A DNA stretch of 64,000 nucleotides. Origin: Apibacter raozihei. GTDB lineage: Bacteria; Bacteroidota; Bacteroidia; Flavobacteriales; Weeksellaceae. Numbering within the stretch: position 1 is the stretch's first letter; each line of letters begins with the position of its first letter. Where the stretch lies: the NCBI RefSeq assembly GCF_004014855.1, contig NZ_CP034930.1:2771716-2835715 (forward strand). The letters run 5' to 3'. Positions 1 to 10,300 of this stretch are shown piece by piece. Made by a program: the position numbers and the translations under genes. Below the pieces are notes generated by a model. It made no database searches. It saw only the letters and a program-made list of their open reading frames with translations, and was not told the origin of the DNA.

Positions 1-404
1 TCTGTTCCTGATTTCGTTTCTTTTAAACCGGAAAATCCTTCAGAAACTAATTTATCTGCTTGTTCTTTAGATAAAACAAAAGCTTTTTCTTTGGTATTTT
101 TATTTTTCAAGGAATAAATCGGTCCCTTCTCATATTTAGAGAGTTCTGCCAAAACTTTTGCTGCTTCGAGCGTTTTACCTTGATCTAAATAAGTAGCCCC
201 TTTAACATAAAGATATTTGGCATATAGTTCTGGTTCAATAGATGAAATTTTAGTATTAACTAAAGGGTCAGCCTGTTGAATAAGAGTCTGTGCCTGAGAT
301 TTGTTACCTCCTTCAAATGCATTAAAAGCATCTTTTATTTCTTTATCCTGTCCAAACGAGAACAAAGCCATAAGAGTAAGTAATGATATTGTAATTTTTT
401 TCAT
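1..404 (-). CDS. TPR-like secreted protein, N-terminal part only (cut by window edge)
   Basis: A reading frame starts at an ATG at 402-404 on the minus strand and runs off the left edge, leaving 134 complete codons. It begins with a short signal peptide (MKKITISLLTLMALFSFGQ) and continues with alternating helix-forming stretches rich in Ala, Leu and Lys, as in tetratricopeptide-type helical repeats; segments such as AFNAFEGGNKSQAQTLIQQA and YLDQGKTLEAAKVLAELSKY fit TPR hairpins. It lies 20 bp downstream of gyrA on the same strand and is probably co-transcribed with it, an arrangement I recall from other Flavobacteriia. The C-terminal part and any partner domain lie outside the window, so no specific function can be given. 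Confidence 0.75.
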   Translation of the reverse strand, partial: MKKITISLLTLMALFSFGQDKEIKDAFNAFEGGNKSQAQTLIQQADPLVNTKISSIEPELYAKYLYVKGATYLDQGKTLEAAKVLAELSKYEKGPIYSLKNKNTKEKAFVLSKEQADKLVSEGFSGLKETKSGT

Positions 405-424
405 ATCATAATAAATTATAAAAA

Positions 425-2995
425 TTATTCTGTTACTTCTGTGTTTGCATCATCCTGTATAGAAGAATTTTCTTCGGTTACATCTGAAGGATTAACATTA
501 CCTTCATCAATATATTCACCGTTTTCATCTTCGTCTACTCCTTCTTCTTTTTCAATTTTCGTTATGGCAGCAATTTCGTCGTTTTTCTTTAAATTTATTA
601 ATCGGACTCCCTGTGTATTTCTACTCATTACTCTGAGTTCTTCCACAGACATACGTATAGCAACTCCTGATTTATTTATTATCATTAAATCATTTTCATC
701 AGTTACTTTTTGAATAGCAATCAGATTACCTGTTTTATCTGTAATATTTAAGGTTATAACTCCTTTTCCTCCCCGATTGGTGATTCGATAGGCATCTGCG
801 TGAGTTCTTTTACCGTAACCTTGTTCTGAAACTACCAATATGGTATCGCTTTCAGGTTCTGAAATAATAACCATTCCGATAACTTCATCTGTCTCGTCGC
901 CTAAGGTTATTCCTCTTACACCTGATGCATTTCTTCCTATGGATCTTAATTTTTCCTGAGGAAAACGAATTGCTTTTCCATATTTGGTAGCAATCATTAT
1001 CTCATCATTTCCTGAGGTAAGACTGGCGCTTACTAATGTATCTCCTTCACGAACATTAATCGCATTGATACCGTTCGATCTTGGTCGGGAATAGGCCTCA
1101 AGAGTTGTCTTTTTTACTGTTCCTTTTTGAGTAACCATAACTAAGAAAGTATTATTGGTATACTCCTCGTTTTTCAAATCGTGAGTTAAAATGTAAGCTT
1201 TAATTTTATCGTCCGATTCAATATTTATTAAATTCTGAATAGGTCTTCCTTTGGCTGCTTTGGAACCTTCGGGTATTTCAAAAACTCTTAGCCAAAAGCA
1301 TTTTCCTTTTTCGGTAAAAAACAGCATGTACTGGTGAGCAGTCGCAGAAACAACGTATTCCAAAAAGTCTTCATCTCTGGTTGAAGCCGCACGATTACCT
1401 ACTCCACCTCTTGATTGGGTTCTGTATTCTGATAAAGAAGTTCTTTTAATATAACCCATTTTTGAAATTGTAAGTACAACTTTTTCATCTGGAATTATAT
1501 CTTCTATGCTCATTTCTCCGCCGGCAAAATCTATATCCGTACGTCTTTCATCTCCATATTTTTCTTTAACCTCTACCAGCTCTTCTTTGATTATCTGGTA
1601 ACGTAACACTTCATCGTTAAGAATACTTTTTAAGTACTCTATTTCTTTCATTATGGCCTCATATTCATCTCTGATTTTGTTTAACTCCATACCGGTTAAT
1701 CGAGCCAGACGAAGATCCAAAATGGCCTGAGCCTGAATTTCAGAAAGTTCAAATGCTTCAATTAAACCAGATTTAGCTTCCGACGGGTTAGAACTGTCTC
1801 TGATGATTTTGATTGCCAAATCCAAAGTATCCTGCGAAGCGATTACTTTCATAAATCCTTCGAGAATATGAGCTCTTTCTTCAGCTTTTCTTAACAAATA
1901 CTGGGTACGCCTAACAACTACATCATGCCTGTGATCTACAAAATGATGAATTATATCTTTTAAATTCAACTGTACCGGTTTCCCTTTAACCAGGGCTATA
2001 TTATTAACGCTGAATGATGTCTGAAGTGCTGTATATTTATACAAAAGATTTAAAACAACATTAGGAATTGCATCGTTTTTTAGGATATAAACGATTCTCA
2101 TTCCTTTTCTATCCGATTCATCCCTGATTTCTGAAATACCCTGTAGTTTATCTTCTTTTATCAGTTCGGCAGTACGAGAAATCATATCTGCTTTGTTTAC
2201 CTGATAGGGTATTTCTGTCACTATAATTGCTTCTCTGCCATGAACTTCTTCAAAGTTGGCTTTTCCTCTAAGAACAATTCGTCCCCTTCCGGTTTCGAAT
2301 GCAGATTTAACTCCCTCATATCCGTAAATAGTACCTCCGGTAGGAAAATCAGGAGCCTTAATATGCTTCATCAGTCCCTCAATGGTTATTTCTTTATCAT
2401 CAATGTATGCACAGATAGCATCAATGGATTCTGAAATATTGTGCGGTGCCATATTAGTAGCCATACCAACAGCAATCCCTGAGGCTCCATTAATTAATAA
2501 ATTGGGTATACGGGTAGGCATTACTTTAGGTTCTTCTAAAGTATCATCAAAATTAAGTTGAGTGTCCACCGTATCTTTATCTATATCTGAAAGAATTTCT
2601 TCTGAAATCTTTTTTAATCTTGCTTCTGTATAACGCATTGCAGCAGGTGGATCTCCGTCTACTGAACCGTAATTCCCCTGACCGTCTACTAACTGATAGC
2701 GCATAGACCATTCCTGGGCTAAACGTACCATGGTATCGTACACTGAGGAATCTCCGTGCGGGTGATATTTACCCATTACCTCCCCTACAATTCTGGCAGA
2801 TTTTTTGTAGGCACTGTTTGAAGATACACCTAATTCATACATTCCAAATAAAACCCTTCTGTGTACGGGTTTTAATCCATCCCTTACATCAGGTAATGCT
2901 CTGGAAACTATTACAGACATTGAATAATCTATATAAGATGATTTCATCTCATCTTCAATGTTAATAGGAATTAATTTTTCCCCTTCTCCTGTCAT
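425..2995 (-). CDS. gyrA: DNA gyrase subunit A
   Basis: 856-residue breakage-reunion subunit of DNA gyrase, which with GyrB introduces negative supercoils. The N-terminal winged-helix and tower region reads clearly: the catalytic Tyr is residue 122 in [10 protein letters not shown]. Numbering matches E. coli exactly through the quinolone-resistance region, where residue 83 is Ser and residue 87 is Asp, so the usual resistance substitutions are absent. A GyrA-box-like SRGGVG near residue 530 marks the start of the DNA-wrapping beta-pinwheel and separates gyrase from ParC. The protein ends in an acidic tail of about 40 residues ([16 protein letters not shown] and following), which in other GyrA proteins tunes wrapping. 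The start ATG is followed directly by conserved sequence. Cytoplasmic; essential. Confidence 0.98.
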   Translation of the reverse strand: MTGEGEKLIPINIEDEMKSSYIDYSMSVIVSRALPDVRDGLKPVHRRVLFGMYELGVSSNSAYKKSARIVGEVMGKYHPHGDSSVYDTMVRLAQEWSMRYQLVDGQGNYGSVDGDPPAAMRYTEARLKKISEEILSDIDKDTVDTQLNFDDTLEEPKVMPTRIPNLLINGASGIAVGMATNMAPHNISESIDAICAYIDDKEITIEGLMKHIKAPDFPTGGTIYGYEGVKSAFETGRGRIVLRGKANFEEVHGREAIIVTEIPYQVNKADMISRTAELIKEDKLQGISEIRDESDRKGMRIVYILKNDAIPNVVLNLLYKYTALQTSFSVNNIALVKGKPVQLNLKDIIHHFVDHRHDVVVRRTQYLLRKAEERAHILEGFMKVIASQDTLDLAIKIIRDSSNPSEAKSGLIEAFELSEIQAQAILDLRLARLTGMELNKIRDEYEAIMKEIEYLKSILNDEVLRYQIIKEELVEVKEKYGDERRTDIDFAGGEMSIEDIIPDEKVVLTISKMGYIKRTSLSEYRTQSRGGVGNRAASTRDEDFLEYVVSATAHQYMLFFTEKGKCFWLRVFEIPEGSKAAKGRPIQNLINIESDDKIKAYILTHDLKNEEYTNNTFLVMVTQKGTVKKTTLEAYSRPRSNGINAINVREGDTLVSASLTSGNDEIMIATKYGKAIRFPQEKLRSIGRNASGVRGITLGDETDEVIGMVIISEPESDTILVVSEQGYGKRTHADAYRITNRGGKGVITLNITDKTGNLIAIQKVTDENDLMIINKSGVAIRMSVEELRVMSRNTQGVRLINLKKNDEIAAITKIEKEEGVDEDENGEYIDEGNVNPSDVTEENSSIQDDANTEVTE

Positions 2996-3127
2996 ATTTA
3001 TATATTTATTTTTAAATAGTATAAGTGTGTAAAATTACTATTTTTTTATTGAATAAACAACGTTTTAGCTTCTTAATATAGCTTGGAAATCCATGATTAT
3101 TATTGAAAAAATTAATATATTTGGACT

Positions 3128-3550
3128 ATGAAAATTAATCGTTTACTATTTCTCTTTTTGTTGATATCTTGCTTTGCCAGTTCTCAGCAAAAAAATTTAA
3201 ATTGTCTGGATTTCTCAAAAGGTGAATTTCGAAATATTGATACAAACACGGGTAGTATTTCAATTATTATTAGAAACGGTGAAAAACAACTGGAAATTTC
3301 CAATGGAACTGAAAGTTACAAGAAAGTTCGATGGCTCGATGATTGTAGCTATGTTTTATACTTTCCAAGCAAGGAAGCCCGAAAAGATAAATTTAAAAAA
3401 TTTATTAATGAAAACGGAGGAATAACGGTTACTATGGAAAGAACAGATGGTAAAACTTTATACTATAAAACTTCTTATAATGATGGTAAACAAATCATTA
3501 CTTCTGAAGGAAGGCTTGTTAAACTAAGTAATAAAGCTTCTTTTAACTAA
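3128..3550 (+). CDS. Small secreted protein of unknown function
   Basis: 140 residues with a signal peptide (MKINRLLFLFLLISCFASSQ) and a compact beta-rich body. The sequence has two Cys in the mature part (NLNCLDFSKGEF and WLDDCSYVLYF) spaced as for a possible disulphide. I recall short proteins of this type in Flavobacteriia, sometimes carried in databases under a topoisomerase IV label; nothing in this sequence supports topoisomerase activity. It is divergent from gyrA (132 bp apart) and convergent with the GT2 gene, with the two stop codons overlapping at 3547-3550. Probably periplasmic or exported; function unknown. Confidence 0.75.
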   Translation: MKINRLLFLFLLISCFASSQQKNLNCLDFSKGEFRNIDTNTGSISIIIRNGEKQLEISNGTESYKKVRWLDDCSYVLYFPSKEARKDKFKKFINENGGITVTMERTDGKTLYYKTSYNDGKQIITSEGRLVKLSNKASFN

Positions 3551-4596
3551 GATTGGGTATGATAATGTGAAGGAAATGCTTTTTCCGGACTAATTTTTAA
3601 AATATTTAAAGCAATATATGATTTTAGAAAGCCAAATCCATAGGAAAAAAATTGTATAAATGTTGTAACAATTGACAAAAATCCGACTTGAATACTTTTA
3701 TTTTTAATTGTTGAGTCTATAAAAATCAATGCATAATATATACTTAAAAATAAAAACGGAATGGTGGCTAAAACTTTTACTAAAAAAGGTAAATTAGTAT
3801 AGTAAGAAAACAGTAAACTTAAAGAAACTATAGTATAGATAAAAAACAAGCTGGGAAACCAAAATGTTAATTTGACATATTCAGGATGTCGTAAATTTAA
3901 AATAGGACGCGCTATTCCAAAATGATACACTTGCCTAGAAAATTTTTTTAATGAGGTTCTTCTTTTGTGAAAAACTTTGCAATCGTTGAAAAAACGGGTT
4001 TGGAACCCTTTTTCCCATAAAGTTAAACTTAAATCCGGATCTTCTCCAATCCTCAGTTCTGAAAAACCTCCGGTAACTTGAAAAGCCTCTTTTGAAATTC
4101 CCATATTAAAACTTCTGGGTTGAAACTTATCCACTGATTTTTTATTCCCTCTAATTCCTCCGGTAGTTAAAAGCGAAGTCATAGAATACGAAATTGCTTT
4201 TTGTAAATTATTAAAACTTGCATCCGCTGAATCTGCTCCTCCAAAAGCATCCACATATTTTGATATGAGGTTAGACCGAACTTTATATATGTAATTATCT
4301 GGAGCAATACAATCGGAATCCAAAAAAATAAAATAATTTCCGGAGGCAAGTCTTACACCGTAATTACGAGCCAATCCTGCTCCGGAATTTTCTTTGTAAA
4401 AATATTTTATATCCAGTTTATCAGAATATTTTAAAGCACAAGATTCTAATTTTTCTGAGGAACCGTCATCTACAATTACTACTTCAAAATCTTTATCGGA
4501 CTGTTTTACAAGACTATTTAACAAGTCCTGAAGTTCATCTTTTCTATTGAAGACTGCAATAATTATTGAAAGTTTAAGTCGAAAACTACCGTGCAT
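3547..4596 (-). CDS. Family 2 glycosyltransferase with C-terminal membrane segments
   Basis: 349 residues. The N-terminal GT-A fold is clear: LSIIIAVFNRKDELQDLLNS opens the nucleotide-binding domain, VVIVDDGS follows at residues 39-46, and the DxD metal site is D93-S-D95 in FLDSDCIAPDNY. RIGEDPDLSLTLWEKG near residue 185 matches the acceptor/base ED motif of this family. The last third has two or three hydrophobic segments (around residues 245-325) and is probably membrane-anchored. It starts 8 bp after the murA stop, so it is likely in the murA operon. The acceptor sugar cannot be read from the sequence; a role in cell-envelope glycan or glycolipid assembly is inferred. Confidence 0.88.
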   Translation of the reverse strand: MHGSFRLKLSIIIAVFNRKDELQDLLNSLVKQSDKDFEVVIVDDGSSEKLESCALKYSDKLDIKYFYKENSGAGLARNYGVRLASGNYFIFLDSDCIAPDNYIYKVRSNLISKYVDAFGGADSADASFNNLQKAISYSMTSLLTTGGIRGNKKSVDKFQPRSFNMGISKEAFQVTGGFSELRIGEDPDLSLTLWEKGFQTRFFNDCKVFHKRRTSLKKFSRQVYHFGIARPILNLRHPEYVKLTFWFPSLFFIYTIVSLSLLFSYYTNLPFLVKVLATIPFLFLSIYYALIFIDSTIKNKSIQVGFLSIVTTFIQFFSYGFGFLKSYIALNILKISPEKAFPSHYHTQS

Positions 4597-4604
4597 ATTA
4601 ACTA

Positions 4605-5915
4605 TTAGACTTTTATTCTCTGAATATCTGCTCCTAAAGCTTTTAAGCGTTCATCAATATTTTCATATCCTCTGTCAATCTGATAAATATTATGTATCTG
4701 ACTTGTACCTTTGGCTGACATAGCAGCTATTAGTAAAGCGATGCCGGCACGTATATCGGGAGATGTCATCATAGTTGCTCGTAAAGGAGCTTCCTGATTT
4801 AAACCTATAACAGTAGCTCTATGCGGATCACATAGTATTATCTGAGCTCCCATATCAATTAATTTATCTACAAAAAAGAGTCTGCTTTCAAACATTTTCT
4901 GATGAATCAGAACACTACCTTTAGCCTGAGTAGCAACTACCAATACAATGCTTAATAAATCTGGGGTAAAACCTGGCCAGGGGGCATCTGAGATGGTAAG
5001 TATAGAGCCATCAATAAAATTTTGGATTTTGTAATGCTCTTGTTCAGGGATATGCATATCATCGCCTTTCCTATTTATTTCAATCCCTAACCGCCTGAAT
5101 GTATCTGGTATGTTCCCTAAGTTTTCCCAGCTAACATCTTTTATGGTAATCTCAGATTTAGTCATTGCTGCCAAACCGATGATACTTCCAATTTCTATCA
5201 TATCAGGAAGTATGGTGTGCTCGGTACCTTTAAGTTCTGTTACTCCCTGTATCGTGAGAAGATTAGAACCAATACCTTCAATTTTTGCACCCATTGAATT
5301 GAGCATTTTGCATAATTGCTGTATATAGGGTTCGCAGGCTGCATTGTATATTTGCGTTTGACCTTTTGCTAAAATTGATGCCATAACTACGTTTGCAGTA
5401 CCTGTTACAGATGCTTCTTCTAAAAGCATATAACTTCCTTTCAGTTCATCGGCTGTAACTGAATAAAATTTTTCATCATCATCGTATTCAAACTTAGCTC
5501 CTAAACTTATGAAACCTTGAAAATGTGTGTCCAGTCTTCTACGACCAATTTTATCGCCTCCCGGTATTGGTATGTAGGCTTCTTTAAATCTTCCCAATAA
5601 TGGTCCCAGCAACATAATTGATCCTCTTAACTGAGCACCATTTTTACGAAATTCTTTACTTTTTAAAAAGTCAAAGTCTATTCCATTAGAACAAAATGTA
5701 TAGTCACCTTTGGCATTTCGGGATACTTTTACACCTACAGTTTTTAATATTTCAATCAGTTTAAGAACATCCTGAATTTCCGGAATATTTTTAATTCTAA
5801 CAGGTTCGGATGTTAATAAAACTGCACAGATTACTTGTAAAGCTTCGTTTTTTGCACCCTGAGGATAAAAATCGCCGGAAAGTTTCTTACCTCCGACAAT
5901 CTGAAACGTATTCAT
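4605..5915 (-). CDS. murA: UDP-N-acetylglucosamine 1-carboxyvinyltransferase, Asp-type active site
   Basis: 436 residues. MurA transfers enolpyruvate from PEP to UDP-GlcNAc, the first committed step of peptidoglycan synthesis, in the cytoplasm. Recognisable parts are the N-terminal GAKNEALQ with catalytic Lys22, the UDP-sugar contact region around RGSIMLLGPLLGRF, and the flexible catalytic loop PGGDKIGRRRLDTHF. In this loop the residue equivalent to E. coli Cys115 is Asp121. That substitution is known from mycobacterial and chlamydial MurA and removes the nucleophile that fosfomycin alkylates. The start codon overlaps the stop of the upstream DUF4290 gene by one base (TAATG), implying translational coupling. 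Confidence 0.97.
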   Translation of the reverse strand: MNTFQIVGGKKLSGDFYPQGAKNEALQVICAVLLTSEPVRIKNIPEIQDVLKLIEILKTVGVKVSRNAKGDYTFCSNGIDFDFLKSKEFRKNGAQLRGSIMLLGPLLGRFKEAYIPIPGGDKIGRRRLDTHFQGFISLGAKFEYDDDEKFYSVTADELKGSYMLLEEASVTGTANVVMASILAKGQTQIYNAACEPYIQQLCKMLNSMGAKIEGIGSNLLTIQGVTELKGTEHTILPDMIEIGSIIGLAAMTKSEITIKDVSWENLGNIPDTFRRLGIEINRKGDDMHIPEQEHYKIQNFIDGSILTISDAPWPGFTPDLLSIVLVVATQAKGSVLIHQKMFESRLFFVDKLIDMGAQIILCDPHRATVIGLNQEAPLRATMMTSPDIRAGIALLIAAMSAKGTSQIHNIYQIDRGYENIDERLKALGADIQRIKV

Positions 5916-6646
5916 TACTTATTATTTTTTTTTAAATAATTGTTGTTATTATTCTTGTTTTTATTTTTGTAGTTATTGTTATTAGTGTTATTATTCCTGT
6001 TATTATTATTATTATTATTGTTATTGTTATTGTTATTTCTGTTCTTATTTTTATTATTAGAATAACTGGAATTGTTGTTACTATAGCTATTATGATTATT
6101 CTGAATAACTACATGCATTAAAGATTCTCCTTCATTGGCTTTAAGATTCCCATCTGATAATTCTTCTAAATGATTGAATATCACTTCATCTTCTACCTGA
6201 TCTTTATTCCACTTCAGGTAATTTTTTTTCATTTGATTGGCAATGGCATATTTTAACCCGTCTTTCATATCACCATCTTCCCATGTTCTGGCAACATCAA
6301 TCATTTTTTTAACATTTGTTCCGTAATATCTGTATTTGGATTCGTTTGCCGGATATTCCATTTTTTTCGGAGGAACGTTTAATTCGGCATGTGTAGGTAT
6401 GGGATACGGAGATTCAACTTGCAACTTAAATTCAGACATTATAAAGAGCTGATCCCACAACTTGTGTTGAAAATCGGGAACATCCCTTAGATGTGGATTT
6501 AAATCTCCCATTACTTCTATTATAGATCTTGCGAATTTATTTCTCTCTTCATCTTCTTCAATAGTCAGACAATGATCGACTAACTGTTGAATATGTCTTC
6601 CGTATTCCGGAATAATTAATTTTTTTCTTTGAGTATTGTACTCCAT
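5915..6646 (-). CDS. DUF4290 protein with asparagine-rich C-terminal tail
   Basis: 243 residues. The first ~175 residues match the DUF4290 family, found in Bacteroidota beside murA: MEYNTQRKKLIIPEYGRHIQ, followed by a helical segment with NPHLRDVPDFQHKLWDQL. The family has no known biochemical role; conserved coupling to murA suggests a link with envelope synthesis, which is inference. The last ~60 residues are almost only Asn with scattered Lys, Arg, Tyr and Ser, encoded by AAT/AAC runs. This tail is low-complexity, probably disordered, and its DNA is prone to length change. The stop overlaps the murA start by one base. Confidence 0.88.
   Translation of the reverse strand: MEYNTQRKKLIIPEYGRHIQQLVDHCLTIEEDEERNKFARSIIEVMGDLNPHLRDVPDFQHKLWDQLFIMSEFKLQVESPYPIPTHAELNVPPKKMEYPANESKYRYYGTNVKKMIDVARTWEDGDMKDGLKYAIANQMKKNYLKWNKDQVEDEVIFNHLEELSDGNLKANEGESLMHVVIQNNHNSYSNNNSSYSNNKNKNRNNNNNNNNNNNNNRNNNTNNNNYKNKNKNNNNNYLKKNNK
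5935..6090 (-). repeat. Imperfect AAT/AAC trinucleotide tract coding the Asn-rich tail
   Basis: On the plus strand this reads as runs of (ATT)n interrupted by GTT and CTT, with the purest block at about 5996-6037. It encodes the poly-Asn tail of the DUF4290 protein. Length changes in units of three would keep the frame, so it can vary between strains without disrupting the gene or the downstream murA coupling. Confidence 0.85.
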
Positions 6647-6903
6647 TCTTTTAATCTGTATAGTAAATAAATATTTTAAAACTGATAATATTCTCTATTA
6701 AAATTATCAGTAGAATTTTATCAATTATGTTTCACTTTATAATATATCTTTCAAGTAGAAAGACAAAGTCTTTCTTATAGTATTGACTTTTGTAAGTTTT
6801 GAAGAGCTATATCTGTCAATACATAACCTACAAATGTAAAGATAATTCCCGAATTTATTGAAAAAGATTTTTTTTTATCTGCAATTATGTAAAAGGCATT
6901 CAA

Positions 6904-7299
6904 CTACCAATTATTTTTATTTCTTAACTTTTTTATTTCAGAAACTTTTTTCTTGAAAGAAAGCCTTTTCTCAATAGATGATTTGGTTCTTCTGGAAGGT
7001 CTTCTGCTTTTAGGTATGTAAAGAGATACATCTACAAGTTCAATGATTTTTTTTGTTGCTATTTCTTTATTCTCCAATTGCGATCTGCTTTCAGAGCTTC
7101 TTACTAATAACTCGCCATCTTTATTAATGCGGTTAACCAATTTTAAATGAATACGCTCTTTCTCTTCTTCGGAAAAAAACAGGGAATTTTTTACAATCCA
7201 TATAGCTTCTACCATTGTCTCAACTTTATTAACGTTTTGACCTCCCTTTCCTCCGCTTCGTGCTGTCCTGTACTTTATTTCTGAACTGAAATTACGCAT
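6904..7299 (-). CDS. arfB: Peptidyl-tRNA hydrolase ArfB (ribosome rescue)
   Basis: 131 residues. ArfB enters the empty mRNA channel of stalled ribosomes and releases the nascent chain by hydrolysing peptidyl-tRNA. The catalytic GGQ motif is at residues 19-21 in RTARSGGKGGQNVNKVETMV, the N-terminal position typical of ArfB/YaeJ and not of full release factors. The C-terminal tail is strongly basic (YIPKSRRPSRRTKSSIEKRL and beyond), as needed to bind the mRNA channel. It follows the DUF4290 gene after 257 bp of AT-rich sequence in which I see no gene, and it lies 5 bp downstream of ccsBA, so it is probably the last gene of the ccsBA transcript. Confidence 0.93.
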   Translation of the reverse strand: MRNFSSEIKYRTARSGGKGGQNVNKVETMVEAIWIVKNSLFFSEEEKERIHLKLVNRINKDGELLVRSSESRSQLENKEIATKKIIELVDVSLYIPKSRRPSRRTKSSIEKRLSFKKKVSEIKKLRNKNNW

Positions 7300-7304
7300 T
7301 TGTA

Positions 7305-10300
7305 TTAAACTTTTTTTACTTCTTTGAAGTTTCGATTATGCAATATATATGAAACTATAGCCAAAATAATTACGATTACTATAACAATATACACCCATAA
7401 AGGTATTGGAACCGGATCACCTTGTGCATAGGAATGAAGACCGGATAAATAGTAGTTAACACCAAAATAAGTCATAATAACTGAAGAAAATGCAAGTAAG
7501 GAAAGTAAGTTGAAAATATATCTGCCTCGCCAACCGGGTACTAATCTTAAATGCAATACAACAGCATAAATAATAACGGAAATAAAGGCCCAGGTTTCTT
7601 TGGGATCCCAACTCCAATAACGCCCCCAACTTTCATTTGCCCAAATACCTCCTAAAAATGTACCTATAGTTAAAAGAAATATACCAATGGCTAAAGATAT
7701 TTCGTTTACAATAGTTAATTCTCTTATTGAATCTTCTACTTTGTGTGATATTCTCTTGTTATTAATTATAAATAAGAGTAATACAACAGTTCCTATGAGT
7801 GCACTCAGTCCAAAAAATCCGTAGCTAGAGGTAATTACTGCTACATGTATCATCAGCCAATACGATTTTAATACCGGAACCAGCGGAGTAATCTGCGGAT
7901 TCATCTGGTCTCCACCATGTGCAAATCCCATTAAAATTACTGCTACCAAACATCCTGCAGCCGGAATAAATCCGTTGCGGTTTTTATAAAGTAAAAATCC
8001 GGCTAATACTCCTATCCAGCTTATAAACATAACAGCTTCATATCCATTAGACCAAGGTTCATGTCCGGATACAAACCACCGAACTCCTAATCCAAGACCA
8101 TGTATAATAAATCCTAAAAATATAATTCCAAGCAATATGTACTCAAAAATTGAAATAGTTTTCAGCTTTATCAAAAATAGTTTTGCAAAAGCTACTATTA
8201 GCAACAATGTACCAACAATAGCATACAAAATCATCATCTTAAAAAATACATCCCAGTTGTTGTATCTAATCTCCCATTTCACTTTAGCTTCAGAAGGAAT
8301 CACTTGTCCTCCCCATTTATGCTGATATTCTGAAACAACCTGAAGCTGTTTATCTGCAGTTCCCCAATTTCCTGTTTCTTCAGCACTAATTACTGATTTG
8401 AAGTAACCTCCTATCAGATCTAAAGCAATATCATTTTCCTTAAAGTCTGAAGTTATCCACGAAGTCCAGGTATGATTCGGATCATTTTGTAGAGGAATAA
8501 AACGTAAGTACAAACCAGCTATTAATGCTTCCATTACTTGTAACTTATCATTAATTTCTATTACTTCTTTATCATAATTGGATTGATCTGCTGGTTTTTT
8601 AGCAAAGGCTTTTTTGAAATCTTCTTCTAAAATAAATCGTGGACTTCCATCTGAACCTGCAGGATATAAGTTAATTAAAGTTGTATATCCTTCATCATCA
8701 GCTTTAACACGTTTTTTGAGCTCATCTCCGCCCCTGTTACCTATTTTTATTAAAGGAACTTGCGCCCAACTCATAGGATCTATAGATATAGATATTAAAA
8801 ACTGGTTTGCATCCAGATTATAGAAGTTATTACTTTTATGTAGTTTTCTTAGTATTTCAAGAGCTAATGTATTTACAGGTTCAATTCTTCCGTCAAATGA
8901 CTGAACTAAAAGTGAACCAAATTTATCCGAATGTTCTTTGGGTATTTTAATGCTTTCTGCAAAGATTTTCGGATCCAACGGTGTTGCCGGAATTGAAGAA
9001 CTTTTTTCCTGTTTAGGATGGTTGTGAGCATTTTCTGCTGTAGGTTCTACTTCGGGAGTATAAATTTCATTGTTACTATGTACGGTTCCATCAGAATGAA
9101 CATGAGTATCGTTAGAATTTTTTATAACTGTTTCTTTTTTTATTTTTCCATCTTCTGTTCCATGCATATCTATGGTCTGAGAAGATAATAATAAACTACT
9201 TAACAGTAATAAAATTAGGTATGTTTTCTTATTTTGTGAAATCTTTTTCAATTGATCATTCAATTTCCAGAAACGTGTCCCTTTCCAAAATAGGGTAACA
9301 AACATTCCTAAAATAAGTAAAGCATATCCTATATAAGTCACAGTAGTCCCCCAGAAATCGTGATTAACGGAAAGAATGGTTCCTTTTAAATCCTGATCAA
9401 AGCTAGACTGGAAAAAACGATATCCTTTATAATTAAGAATATGATTCATGTATATTTTGTAAGGAGTTTCTTTACCTTCATCAATTATTGAAACTTTAGA
9501 TTCGTAAGAAGAGGGACTATTACTTCCCGGATATCGTTCCATGATAAATTCATCCAGTTTCAAATAGAATGGTTCTGTTTTATATATTTTAGCTCCATAT
9601 CCTACTGAAACTAGTAAGTTGTCTAATAAAACCTGCTTTTGAACTCCAGTCATTCCTTTTTTACCATAAAATGAAATATTTTGGGTTTCTTTATCAGTTG
9701 AAACTTCCATAAATATTAAATCAGGGGAACTCTGGTTTTTATTTTTATCTCCTTCAAAATATATAATTTTACCTTGTTTGGGTGGCTGGGGAACAACAAA
9801 ACTTGCATTGGGAAACTGATATAAACTCGCTAAATGTAACTGTTGGATTTTATCTTCTCCATCAACAGCTACTTCTTCTTGTGTTGCCATAATTAAGCGT
9901 CTACCCATCATAGGCGAGGTAAGTGACATCTCACCATTTTTTATGGTTATATTAATAGCTTGAGGCATGGGTGCATTGAAACTAATGGTTGCATTTTGAA
10001 CCTGTCTTGCTGAACCTTCTTCTATATACACGTTTTCTCTTCCCCCTTCACCAATAGTTACAATGTGAAGAATGGGTTTTCCAGTATTTGAAAATTGAAC
10101 GGAATCCTGTGCCCTAGGTATATAGTCAATAGTTTTAACTCTGACTTTCTTTCCGTAAAAATCGTATTGAGCTTTAAAATCTTTTTGAAAAGGTTTTAAC
10201 AGTATGGGAATATTTTTTGAGGTCAGTGTAAAGGGTACATCTTGATAAGCTCTTGTTTCTCCTTGTGCATTGGCTATTTGAACTTTAAAAAATGTTGCCT

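Noticed and set aside
3116-3123. TATATTTG promoter -7 match before the small secreted protein at 3128
   Set aside because: It ends 4 bp before the ATG and has no spaced -33 box, so it would give an almost leaderless message.
5996-6037. Regular short repeats considered as a CRISPR or tandem-repeat array
   Set aside because: They are a trinucleotide tract coding poly-Asn in frame, without spacers.
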